Source of the DNA: Alphaproteobacteria bacterium
GTDB taxonomy: Bacteria > Pseudomonadota > Alphaproteobacteria > Sphingomonadales > Sphingomonadaceae
Length of the DNA stretch: 5,306 bases
NCBI GenBank assembly: GCA_028869975.1
Contig: JAGWQR010000119.1
Location: 1 to 5,306, forward strand
Reading direction: 5' to 3'
Below, piece by piece: positions 1-4,965 of the stretch; the first letter of the stretch is position 1, and each line of letters opens with the position of its first letter. A program made the position numbers and the translations under genes. The notes beneath the pieces were generated by a model. The model was given only the letters and a program-made list of their open reading frames with translations, had not been told where the DNA came from and ran no database searches.

Positions 1-852
1 CACCGGCATGATCGCGAGCAGAACAAAGTTGCGGAACCGGTCCATTTCCTCCTGATCAAACCAGTCGGCATCCATAATAGCGCCAGACAGGAATGCACCG
101 ACCATGAAATGCAATCCCGACCAGTCGGCAATATAACCGCAGCCGGCCAGCCAGATCAGGCTGACATACCAGCGGTCGCGTGGCGGAAGTCGTGGCATCA
201 GCTTGCGCATGGCGTAGGCGGCGATGGCGAACCCGATCAGGAAGCCCACTTGCCGCTCCGCCCGTGGCCAATCAAGCAGGATCAGTGCGAGCACGCCCCA
301 GATCGCGACATCATCAAGGCTTGCATAGCGCAGGATGCGCTGCCCGAAGGGGATACGCAATATCTCCAGTTTCTCCATGAACAGCACGAGGATGGGTAGG
401 GCGGTTACCGCGCAGGCCATGCCGATCCCCGTCACCATTTGGGGATATGCACCCTTGGCTCCCGCAAATCCGGGGACGTGCAAGATCGCCACCGCCGCCA
501 GCGCGCCGAAGAGCAACGGCACCCCGAGCGCGAGCGCGGCCGTGATCCCGGTTTCGCGTCGGTTCGCCCAGGCCTTGCGAATATCCAGCTCCAGCCCCGC
601 CACCCAGACAAACATCATCACTGCCCATTGTGCGATTCCGTTCAACATGCCGATCACCGGCGGGGTGAAAATGCCATGATAATAGACGGGGAATATCGCG
701 CCGAGCACGCCGGGGCCGAGCAAAATCCCACCGATAATCTGCACCACCACCAGCGGCGCATAATGATCGGTGCGCCCCAGCCGCCATACCGCATAGGGCA
801 GCGCGAAGATAATCAGCATCGCAACGAGGAAGGTTTCGGAGGTGTTGGGCAT
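1..852 (-). CDS. CPA2-type monovalent cation:proton antiporter (N-terminal part)
   Basis: Open reading frame from ATG at 852 with no stop before the window edge: 284 residues are visible and the C-terminus lies outside. The protein is very hydrophobic, with many membrane segments. It carries the landmarks of the Na+/H+ exchanger family (PF00999, CPA2/KefB-like): QIIGGILLGPGVLG at residues 38-51, WVAGLELD at 83-90, CAVTALPILVLFMEKL at 147-162, an acidic pair in ASLDDVAIW (D180, D181) and GLHFMVGAFLSG at 246-257. In this family the paired acidic residues sit in the ion-binding site. The expected role is K+ or Na+ exchange against protons across the inner membrane; the ion cannot be read from the sequence. 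The start lies 10 bp after the isovaleryl-CoA dehydrogenase stop, so co-transcription is likely, although no strong Shine-Dalgarno is seen. Whether a C-terminal TrkA-N domain follows is unknown. Confidence 0.86.
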   Translation of the reverse strand, partial: MPNTSETFLVAMLIIFALPYAVWRLGRTDHYAPLVVVQIIGGILLGPGVLGAIFPVYYHGIFTPPVIGMLNGIAQWAVMMFVWVAGLELDIRKAWANRRETGITAALALGVPLLFGALAAVAILHVPGFAGAKGAYPQMVTGIGMACAVTALPILVLFMEKLEILRIPFGQRILRYASLDDVAIWGVLALILLDWPRAERQVGFLIGFAIAAYAMRKLMPRLPPRDRWYVSLIWLAGCGYIADWSGLHFMVGAFLSGAIMDADWFDQEEMDRFRNFVLLAIMPV

Positions 853-862
853 GGGGTGTCGC

Positions 863-2014
863 TTAGCCCTGCGCCGCCAATAACTCACGCCCGATCAGCA
901 TCCGGCGTATTTCGTTGGTGCCAGCACCAATGTCGAGCAGCTTGGCGTCGCGCCAATAGCGCTCGACTGGCCAATCCTTGGTATAGCCTGCACCGCCCAA
1001 GGCCTGAATTGCCTCGCCCGCCACCTTCACCGCATTCTCCGAGGCGAACAGGATCGCACCCGCCGCATCGAAGCGCGTGGTCTGTCCGGCGTCGCATGCG
1101 CGCGCCACGGCGTAGGAATAAGCGCGCGCCGTGTTGAGCGCGACATACATGTCCGCCACTTTGGCCTGCATAAGCTGGAAATCGCCAATCGGCTTGCCGA
1201 ATTGCTTGCGTGTCTGGACATAGGGCAGAACGCAATCAAGGCAGGCCTGCATGATGCCGAGCTGAATGCCCGACAGCACGACCCGCTCATAATCAAGCCC
1301 CGACATAAGCACGCGCGCACCTTCGTTCAGCCCACCCAGGATATTCGCTTCCGGCACAAAGCAATCATCGAACACAAGTTCGGCAGTCGGCGAACCGCGC
1401 ATCCCGACCTTCTCGATCTTCTGGCCAATCGAGAAGGCGGAAAACGCCTTCTCGATCAGAAAGGCGGTGATCCCCTTCGATCCCTCGCCGGTCTTCGCAT
1501 AGACCACCAGCGTTTCGGCATAGGCCGCATTGGTGATCCAGAATTTGGTGCCGTTGAGCAGATAGCCACCCTGCACGCCCTCCGCCTTGAGCTTCATCGA
1601 CACCACGTCCGAGCCTGCCCCCGCTTCAGACATGGCGAGGCTGCCAACATGGTCGCCGCTGATCAGCTTAGGAAGATACTGTGCTTTCTGTTCGGCATTG
1701 CCCCAGCGTGCAATCTGGTTGATGCACAGGTTGGAGTGCGCGCCATAGGACAAGCCAATCGAGGCGGAGGCGCGCGCCACCTCCTCGCACGCAATCACAT
1801 GCTCAAGATAGCCCAGCCCCAGCCCGCCGTCTGCCTCCGCCACCGTGATGCCATGCAAGCCGAGCGCACCCATTTGCGGCCACAGCTCACGCGGAAACCA
1901 GTCTTCGGCGTCGATCTTTGCGGCAAGCGGCACGATTTGTTCTTGCGCGAACCGGCGCGTGGTGTCGCGGATCGCATCCGCCATCTCGCCCAGCGCAAAG
2001 TCAAGCTGCGCCAT
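863..2014 (-). CDS. liuA: isovaleryl-CoA dehydrogenase (acyl-CoA dehydrogenase family)
   Basis: A complete 383-residue FAD flavoprotein, close to the usual length of bacterial isovaleryl-CoA dehydrogenases (also called ivd). It oxidises isovaleryl-CoA to 3-methylcrotonyl-CoA in leucine breakdown and passes electrons to ETF. Acyl-CoA dehydrogenase signatures are present: AMSEAGAGSDV at residues 127-137 and the QALGGAGYTKDW block starting at 337. QTRKQFGKPI is at 267-276. Substrate assignment rests on the catalytic base. Most family members use a glutamate near the C-terminus; here that segment reads DIGAGTNEIRR (361-371), with alanine in its place. A glutamate instead lies in MSGLDYERVVLSG (E243), the position used by isovaleryl-CoA dehydrogenases. 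The ATG at 2014 is separated from the alpha-subunit stop by one base and has no good Shine-Dalgarno, so translational coupling is likely. Context with methylcrotonyl-CoA carboxylase fits. Confidence 0.94.
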   Translation of the reverse strand: MAQLDFALGEMADAIRDTTRRFAQEQIVPLAAKIDAEDWFPRELWPQMGALGLHGITVAEADGGLGLGYLEHVIACEEVARASASIGLSYGAHSNLCINQIARWGNAEQKAQYLPKLISGDHVGSLAMSEAGAGSDVVSMKLKAEGVQGGYLLNGTKFWITNAAYAETLVVYAKTGEGSKGITAFLIEKAFSAFSIGQKIEKVGMRGSPTAELVFDDCFVPEANILGGLNEGARVLMSGLDYERVVLSGIQLGIMQACLDCVLPYVQTRKQFGKPIGDFQLMQAKVADMYVALNTARAYSYAVARACDAGQTTRFDAAGAILFASENAVKVAGEAIQALGGAGYTKDWPVERYWRDAKLLDIGAGTNEIRRMLIGRELLAAQG

Positions 2015-2015
2015 G

Positions 2016-3860
2016 TCAGGCGGCCAGCGGGGTTATGGTGGCGAGCAGCGCCTCAACCTGCACTTGCGCGTCCGGTCTGGCATTGAGTTCGGCGACCACG
2101 CCATCAAACGGCGCGGTGAGCGAATGTTCCATCTTCATCGCCTCGAGCGTGAGCAGCTTCTGCCCCTTGGTGACGGACTGGCCTTGTGTGACCTCAACCG
2201 CGATGATCTTCCCCGGCATGGGGGAGAGAATGTCGCCGTCGTGGGCGGCGTGGTGGCCGGTGCCATCCTCGCGGAACGGTTCGAGCTGCCAGACCATACC
2301 CTTTTCGGCGACCAGCATTGAAGGCGCTGGTGTTTCGGCACCCGGGCCGTGGAGCGACACGTCCACCCGCGCGCCATCGAGCAGATAGGGCGCGTTACGC
2401 ACCTCTGCCGCATTGAGCCGAAAACCGGTGAAAAGTGAGCGCGGCACCATAGCCATTGCTGCTTGGGTAAGCGCGTCAGCGGATGGAGCGGGCGCGGCGG
2501 TCATTGTGTCGCCATCCCGCGCAATCAGGCCGGTATCGATCTCGCCTGCGGCAAAGTCAGGATGGACCAGCGCGTTAATCAGGAAGGCCGCGTTTGTTTT
2601 CACCGGCCAGATGGCGCTGCCCGAGATCATGTCAGAGAGGTTCTTGCGTGCTGTATCCCGCGTGTCACCATGCGCCACGAGCTTGGCAATCATCGGATCG
2701 TAGAAAGGCGAGACTTCCGCGCCTTCGACTACGCCTGTTTCGATCCGGCCATCGACGCCCTCATCCAGCTGGAACAAGTCAAGCCGTCCGATAGATGGCA
2801 AAAAGCCCTTCGCCGGATCTTCCGCATAGAGCCGCGCTTCCATCGCCCAGCCATTGATGTGCAGCTCGTCCTGCTTCAGCGGCAGCGGCTCACCAGACGC
2901 CACGCGCAACTGCCATTCGACAAGATCAACGCCGGTAATCTCCTCGGTCACCGGATGCTCGACTTGCAGACGCGTGTTCATTTCCATGAACCAGATGCGG
3001 TCGGCGCTTAAGGCACCGGACGCATCGGCGATGAACTCGATCGTCCCCGCGCCGACATAATTCACCGCCTTGGCCGCTTTCACCGCTACGGCGCAGAGCT
3101 TCTCGCGCGAGGCCTCGTCCATGCCGGGTGCGGGGGCTTCCTCGATCAGCTTCTGGTGCCGCCGCTGAAGCGAACAATCGCGCTCGAACAGATGGACGAT
3201 GTTGCCGTGGGTATCGCCGAACACCTGCACCTCGATATGGCGCGGGCGCTGAATATATTTCTCGATGAGCACATGGGCGTTGCCGAAGCTGGCCGTCGCC
3301 TCGCGCTGGCAAGAGGCGAGGGCATCGGCGAAATCGGCGCGAGCCTCCACCTTGCGCATCCCCTTGCCGCCGCCGCCCGCGACCGCCTTGATGAGCACAG
3401 GATAGCCAATCTGCGCCGCCTGTTCGGCGAGGAAGGCCGCGTCTTGGTTATCGCCCATGTAGCCCGGCGTGACCGGCACGCCCGCATCGGCCATCAGCTT
3501 TTTGGCGGCATCCTTGAGGCCCATCGCGGTGATGCTGGCCGGATTTGGCCCGACCCAGATCAGCCCCGCGTCGATCACGGCCTGTGCAAACGCGGCATTC
3601 TCCGAGAGGAAGCCATAACCGGGGTGGATCGCCTGCGCTTGCGTTTGCTTGGCGGCGGCGATGATCTTCTCCCCGCGCAAATAGCTCTCGGCAGCAGGCG
3701 ATGCGCCTATATGCACGGCCTCATCGGCCTGCCGCACATGCAGCGCCTTGGCATCGGCATCCGAATAAACCGCGACGGTGCGAATGCCCATCTTGCGCGC
3801 GGTGCGTATGATCCGGCAGGCAATTTCGCCCCGATTGGCAATGAGGAGGCGTTCAATCAT
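2016..3860 (-). CDS. liuD: 3-methylcrotonyl-CoA carboxylase, biotin carboxylase/BCCP (alpha) subunit
   Basis: A complete 614-residue biotin-containing subunit (also called mccA). It carboxylates its biotin using ATP and bicarbonate; the beta subunit then transfers CO2 to 3-methylcrotonyl-CoA to give 3-methylglutaconyl-CoA. Domain order: N-terminal MIERLLIANRGEIACRI, HPGYGFLSEN at 79-88, ATP-grasp glycine loop AGGGGKGM at 161-168, ERDCSLQRRHQK at 226-237, and the catalytic block FMEMNTRLQVEHP at 291-303 with E293, N295 and R297. A further arginine (R343) follows in MEARLYAEDP, then a linker region, then a biotinyl domain with EAMKMEH at 573-579 and K576 as the biotinylation site. Acetyl-, propionyl- or geranyl-CoA carboxylases share this layout; the adjacent isovaleryl-CoA dehydrogenase and MCC-type beta subunit support methylcrotonyl-CoA. 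ATG at 3860 gives the canonical N-terminus and has AAGGG 6 nt upstream. The gene overlaps the end of the DUF559 gene by 8 bp. Confidence 0.95.
   Translation of the reverse strand: MIERLLIANRGEIACRIIRTARKMGIRTVAVYSDADAKALHVRQADEAVHIGASPAAESYLRGEKIIAAAKQTQAQAIHPGYGFLSENAAFAQAVIDAGLIWVGPNPASITAMGLKDAAKKLMADAGVPVTPGYMGDNQDAAFLAEQAAQIGYPVLIKAVAGGGGKGMRKVEARADFADALASCQREATASFGNAHVLIEKYIQRPRHIEVQVFGDTHGNIVHLFERDCSLQRRHQKLIEEAPAPGMDEASREKLCAVAVKAAKAVNYVGAGTIEFIADASGALSADRIWFMEMNTRLQVEHPVTEEITGVDLVEWQLRVASGEPLPLKQDELHINGWAMEARLYAEDPAKGFLPSIGRLDLFQLDEGVDGRIETGVVEGAEVSPFYDPMIAKLVAHGDTRDTARKNLSDMISGSAIWPVKTNAAFLINALVHPDFAAGEIDTGLIARDGDTMTAAPAPSADALTQAAMAMVPRSLFTGFRLNAAEVRNAPYLLDGARVDVSLHGPGAETPAPSMLVAEKGMVWQLEPFREDGTGHHAAHDGDILSPMPGKIIAVEVTQGQSVTKGQKLLTLEAMKMEHSLTAPFDGVVAELNARPDAQVQVEALLATITPLAA
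3827..3849. repeat. Direct repeat, copy within the alpha-subunit start
   Basis: Contains CGATTGGCAATGAGGAGG (3832-3849), repeated exactly at 4560-4577. With one mismatch (3831/4559) the match extends by four bases (CGCC), giving 22 of 23. On the minus strand it encodes LLIANRG of the biotin carboxylase N-terminus. The offset to its partner is 728 bp. Confidence 0.85.
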
Positions 3861-4347
3861 GTGTCACCCTTATATTCTCTAATCCTCCCCGAGCTTGTCT
3901 CGGGGAGGTGGCACGGCCCGAACGTGTTTCGGGGCGTGACGGAGGGGTTGCTTCGGCTAAAGCTGGATGGTGGAGGGGCAGACGAGACTTGGCAAGCTGC
4001 ACAACGCTTTCGGCAACCGTCGTCGCATCTTTCAGAATATCGCGCGCCGGAAAACGAACAGTTTCGATCCCGTTTGAGCGCAGGAACATGTCGCGCCTTG
4101 CGTCGCGTTCCGGTCGATCTCCCATATCATGCGCAATGCCATCAACTTCGATCACCAAGCGGGCATCTGAGCAGTAGAAGTCCAAACCTAGCTCGCTGCT
4201 CGGGTGTTGGCGGCGAAACTTCACGCCTTGCGGCTGACCCTTGAGCAATTGCCAAAGCAACACCTCAGGCAACGACATCTCTTTGCGCAACTTACGGGCG
4301 CGAGCAATAGAACCCGTCGCAGGTTTGGGAGCATGATCCTTAAACAA
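3853..4347 (-). CDS. DUF559-family endonuclease-like protein
   Basis: Encodes a DUF559 (PF04480) protein, a family with a Vsr/PD-(D/E)XK-like nuclease fold and no settled function. Numbered from TTG at 4347 (164 aa), it has ARARKLRKEMSLPEVLLWQLL (15-35, conserved E28 and W32), KFRRQHP (43-49), LDFYC with D56 and F57, ARLVIEVDG with E67 and D69, H73, and ETVRFP (95-100). D56 and E67 are candidate metal ligands. I prefer TTG because GGAGGGG (4360-4354) lies 6 nt upstream; the frame is open to GTG at 4365, which lies inside a repeat hairpin and lacks a Shine-Dalgarno. Roughly residues 124-156 are encoded by repeat copy A and look like low-complexity Pro/Arg/Ser tail, not fold. The core is about 56% GC, lower than the flanking metabolic genes. 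The TGA overlaps the alpha-subunit start by 8 bp. Function unknown; a DNA-cutting role tied to the flanking repeats is only inference. Confidence 0.85.
   Translation of the reverse strand: MFKDHAPKPATGSIARARKLRKEMSLPEVLLWQLLKGQPQGVKFRRQHPSSELGLDFYCSDARLVIEVDGIAHDMGDRPERDARRDMFLRSNGIETVRFPARDILKDATTVAESVVQLAKSRLPLHHPALAEATPPSRPETRSGRATSPRQARGGLENIRVTHD
3867..3871 (-). promoter_or_regulatory. Shine-Dalgarno AAGGG for the carboxylase alpha subunit
   Basis: On the minus strand AAGGG is followed by a 6-nt spacer (TGACAC) and the ATG at 3860. This supports that start codon. The site lies inside the last codons of the DUF559 gene, immediately downstream of repeat copy A, so alpha-subunit translation may depend on ribosomes finishing DUF559 and on folding of the adjacent hairpins. 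Confidence 0.6.
3881..3947 (+). repeat. Two-hairpin palindromic repeat, copy A
   Basis: The first hairpin has perfect 10-bp arms CCTCCCCGAG (3884-3893) and CTCGGGGAGG (3899-3908) around loop CTTGT. After TGG comes a second hairpin with 11-bp arms (3912-3922 and 3928-3938, one mismatch) around loop CGTGT, then the end motif ACGGAGGGG (3939-3947). The first 33 bases (3881-3913) are identical to 4436-4468. The copy overlaps the 3' part of the DUF559 reading frame. After it, GCTT(3950-3953)/AAGC(3960-3963) forms a small stem, and another TGGAGGGG follows at 3971-3978, so the unit may have a third module. There is no T-run, so it is not a classical terminator. Confidence 0.88.
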
Positions 4348-4353
4348 AGACAG

Positions 4354-4360
4354 CCCCTCC
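4354..4360 (-). promoter_or_regulatory. Shine-Dalgarno GGAGGGG for DUF559, supplied by repeat copy B
   Basis: The conserved inner end of the palindromic repeat reads GGAGGGG on the minus strand and lies 6 nt before the in-frame TTG at 4347. It is a near-ideal ribosome binding site and decides the start in favour of TTG over the upstream GTG at 4365. The terminal motif of the repeat therefore probably doubles as the translation signal of the gene it flanks. Confidence 0.5.
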
Positions 4361-4410
4361 ACCACTCACTTCGTGAGCGGTCCCCCGCCCCGAGACAAGC
4401 TCGGGGAGGA
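4354..4410 (-). repeat. Two-hairpin palindromic repeat, copy B (inverted)
   Basis: Read on the minus strand it starts TCCTCCCCGAGCTTGTCTCG and ends GGAGGGG, the same beginning and end as copies A and C. The second hairpin differs in sequence: plus-strand arms CCACTCAC (4362-4369) and GTGAGCGG (4373-4380) around TTC, with one mismatch that becomes a G-T wobble on the other strand. The right side of the first stem has decayed slightly (GGGGCGG instead of GGGGAGG). Its orientation opposes copy A, so the DUF559 gene lies between outward-facing inverted copies. Confidence 0.88.
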
Positions 4411-4460
4411 ATTCGATTTGGCAACGCCCCCCTAAAATCCTCCCCGAGCTTGTCTCGGGG
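4388..4460. repeat. REPIN-like inverted doublet of copies B and C
   Basis: The 23 bases 4388-4410 are the exact reverse complement of 4438-4460, separated by 27 bp (4411-4437). Copies B and C face each other head to head, so the whole region can form either four small hairpins or one long stem in RNA or as a cruciform. This matches the general architecture of REPINs (paired inverted REP sequences), although I cannot assign it to a known REP family. Confidence 0.75.
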
Positions 4461-4493
4461 AGGTGGCAGTCGCGCCAGCGACTGACGGAGGGG
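4436..4493 (+). repeat. Two-hairpin palindromic repeat, copy C
   Basis: First hairpin arms 4439-4448 and 4454-4463 are perfect, with loop CTTGT. The second hairpin has arms CAGTCGC (4467-4473) and GCGACTG (4478-4484) with loop GCCA. The copy ends ACGGAGGGG (4485-4493). It shares 33 identical bases with copy A at its start, then diverges within the second hairpin while still pairing. Confidence 0.88.
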
Positions 4494-4495
4494 TA

Positions 4496-4510
4496 GGCGA
4501 CGAAGTCGCC
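4496..4510. other. Small perfect hairpin after repeat copy C
   Basis: GGCGAC (4496-4501) and GTCGCC (4505-4510) pair perfectly around GAA. It begins 2 bp after the GGAGGGG end of copy C and may be a third module of that repeat, as the stem at 3950-3963 may be for copy A. There is no T-run, so termination is unlikely. Confidence 0.5.
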
Positions 4511-4519
4511 ATTAGTTTC

Positions 4520-4543
4520 ACGCGAAGGCGCGAAGACGCGAAG
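4520..4543. repeat. Three-unit octamer tandem (A/G)CGCGAAG
   Basis: ACGCGAAG, GCGCGAAG and ACGCGAAG lie head to tail at 4520-4527, 4528-4535 and 4536-4543. The period is 8 bp and only the first base varies. It lies in the non-coding spacer between the alpha-subunit remnant and repeat copy C. Function unknown. Confidence 0.75.
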
Positions 4544-4554
4544 GGGGCTGGGAA

Positions 4555-4588
4555 CGCCGCGATTGGCAATGAGGAGGGAGGGGGTCAT
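4555..4588 (-). pseudogene. Displaced 5' remnant of the carboxylase alpha-subunit gene
   Basis: On the minus strand an ATG at 4588 begins the frame MTPSLLIANRGVPSP, while the real gene begins MIERLLIANRGEIAC. The ATG-to-LLIANRG spacing is identical, the nucleotide match over 4555-4577 is 22/23 to 3827-3849, and only a 7-bp block just after the ATG (4578-4584) differs completely. Similarity ends after the G of LLIANRG. The frame then reads through the octamer tandem and repeat copies C and B to a TAA at 4342-4340, just beyond the probable DUF559 start. The ATG is 4 bp after the stop of the membrane-protein gene, as expected of an operon start. It could be the original alpha-subunit start, an insertion duplication, or a partial copy. 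Confidence 0.6.
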
Positions 4589-4592
4589 GACT

Positions 4593-4952
4593 CTATTCAT
4601 CGGGGTCTTCAATTTTGATGTTTTCGTGTCGAAATCTGGGTCGATCCCCAAGTCCAAAAATCAAGCCGACGATGAAACCAATTATACATTCGTAAAATCC
4701 GGAAATTTGGTTGCCAAAAAAATGCAACTGCCAACCGCTCAGTTGAATCCAATACAACGCGGCAGTCAGCATGAGCAGTGCGATGAATATGGTCCCAACC
4801 CTTGACTGATTTGACGTGACGCCGCCACCGGCGATTAGTGCGATGAGAGGTGCCAGTGTTCCCGCAAGACCAAATGAAAAGCTGACGCGAAACATAGCCG
4901 CAACGCCGGTGATTAACACTTCGGCCACATAGACAAATATTAAAAAGCTCAT
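4593..4952 (-). CDS. Small four-helix membrane protein of unknown function
   Basis: A 119-residue hydrophobic protein that I do not recognise. Predicted membrane segments are at about residues 2-20, 26-45, 52-71 and 86-102, followed by a short polar tail with an acidic end (EDPDE). There are no obvious catalytic motifs. I chose ATG at 4952; the frame also has GTG at 4967 overlapping the beta-subunit TGA, but ATG follows a purine-rich stretch (GAGGGGGGAAGGA) that can serve as its ribosome binding site. The gene starts 11 bp after the beta-subunit stop and ends 4 bp before the alpha-subunit remnant ATG, so it is placed as an operon member. By hand count its GC is 168 of 360 bases (about 47%), far below the flanking metabolic genes, which suggests later acquisition or relaxed constraint. 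Confidence 0.7.
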   Translation of the reverse strand: MSFLIFVYVAEVLITGVAAMFRVSFSFGLAGTLAPLIALIAGGGVTSNQSRVGTIFIALLMLTAALYWIQLSGWQLHFFGNQISGFYECIIGFIVGLIFGLGDRPRFRHENIKIEDPDE

Positions 4953-4963
4953 TCCTTCCCCCC

Positions 4964-4965
<2 letters not shown>
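4953..4965 (-). promoter_or_regulatory. Purine-rich ribosome binding region for the small membrane protein
   Basis: On the minus strand GAGGGGGGAAGGA runs directly into the ATG at 4952. The GAGG part is 9 nt upstream, a usable spacing, and it overlaps the TGA of the beta-subunit gene. This favours ATG over the upstream GTG at 4967 and suggests coupled translation. Confidence 0.5.

Larger units (their letters stand above)
3881..4493. mobile_element. Candidate repeat-bounded unit carrying DUF559
   Basis: The DUF559 core is flanked by copies A and B in inverted, outward-facing orientation, with copy C adjacent. GC content of the core is lower than in the neighbouring metabolic genes, and the stretch interrupts the pair of carboxylase subunit genes. 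A partial duplication of the alpha-subunit 5' end lies just outside (4555-4588). Together these suggest a transferred unit. No recognised transposase or integrase is present and the exact ends are unknown, so the call is inference. Confidence 0.4.

Noticed and set aside
314..787. Minus-strand open frame of 157 codons within the antiporter region.
   Set aside because: It is a frame-shifted shadow. The frame starting at 852 gives a membrane protein with the cation antiporter motifs and stays open to the window edge.
439..1137. Plus-strand open frame of 232 codons over the antiporter and dehydrogenase ends.
   Set aside because: Low-complexity His/Arg/Pro-rich translation antisense to two genes; a composition artefact.
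1202..2086. Long open frame on the plus strand (294 codons) opposite isovaleryl-CoA dehydrogenase.
   Set aside because: It is antisense to a clearly conserved enzyme with all its motifs, and its translation shows no recognisable domain; long antisense frames are expected at high GC.
3868..3899. TATAAG on the minus strand just before the alpha-subunit ATG as a promoter -10 box.
   Set aside because: It overlaps the Shine-Dalgarno, leaves almost no leader, and has no convincing -35 element at 16-18 bp spacing.
3884..3908. First hairpin of copy A as a rho-independent terminator.
   Set aside because: No T-run follows on either strand, and the same palindrome recurs in both orientations, so it is a repeat.
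3156..4244. Long open frame on the plus strand (362 codons) opposite the alpha subunit and DUF559.
   Set aside because: It runs antisense across two recognised genes and through repeat copy A, with no family features.
4414..4426. CGATTTGGCAACG as a third degenerate copy of the alpha-subunit start segment.
   Set aside because: It needs an inserted base and a substitution over only about 12 bases and lacks the downstream GAGGAGG; too weak to claim.
4354..4493. CRISPR array, because several similar repeats lie close together.
   Set aside because: Copies are in opposite orientations, are internally palindromic, differ in length and lack regular unique spacers; no cas genes are present.
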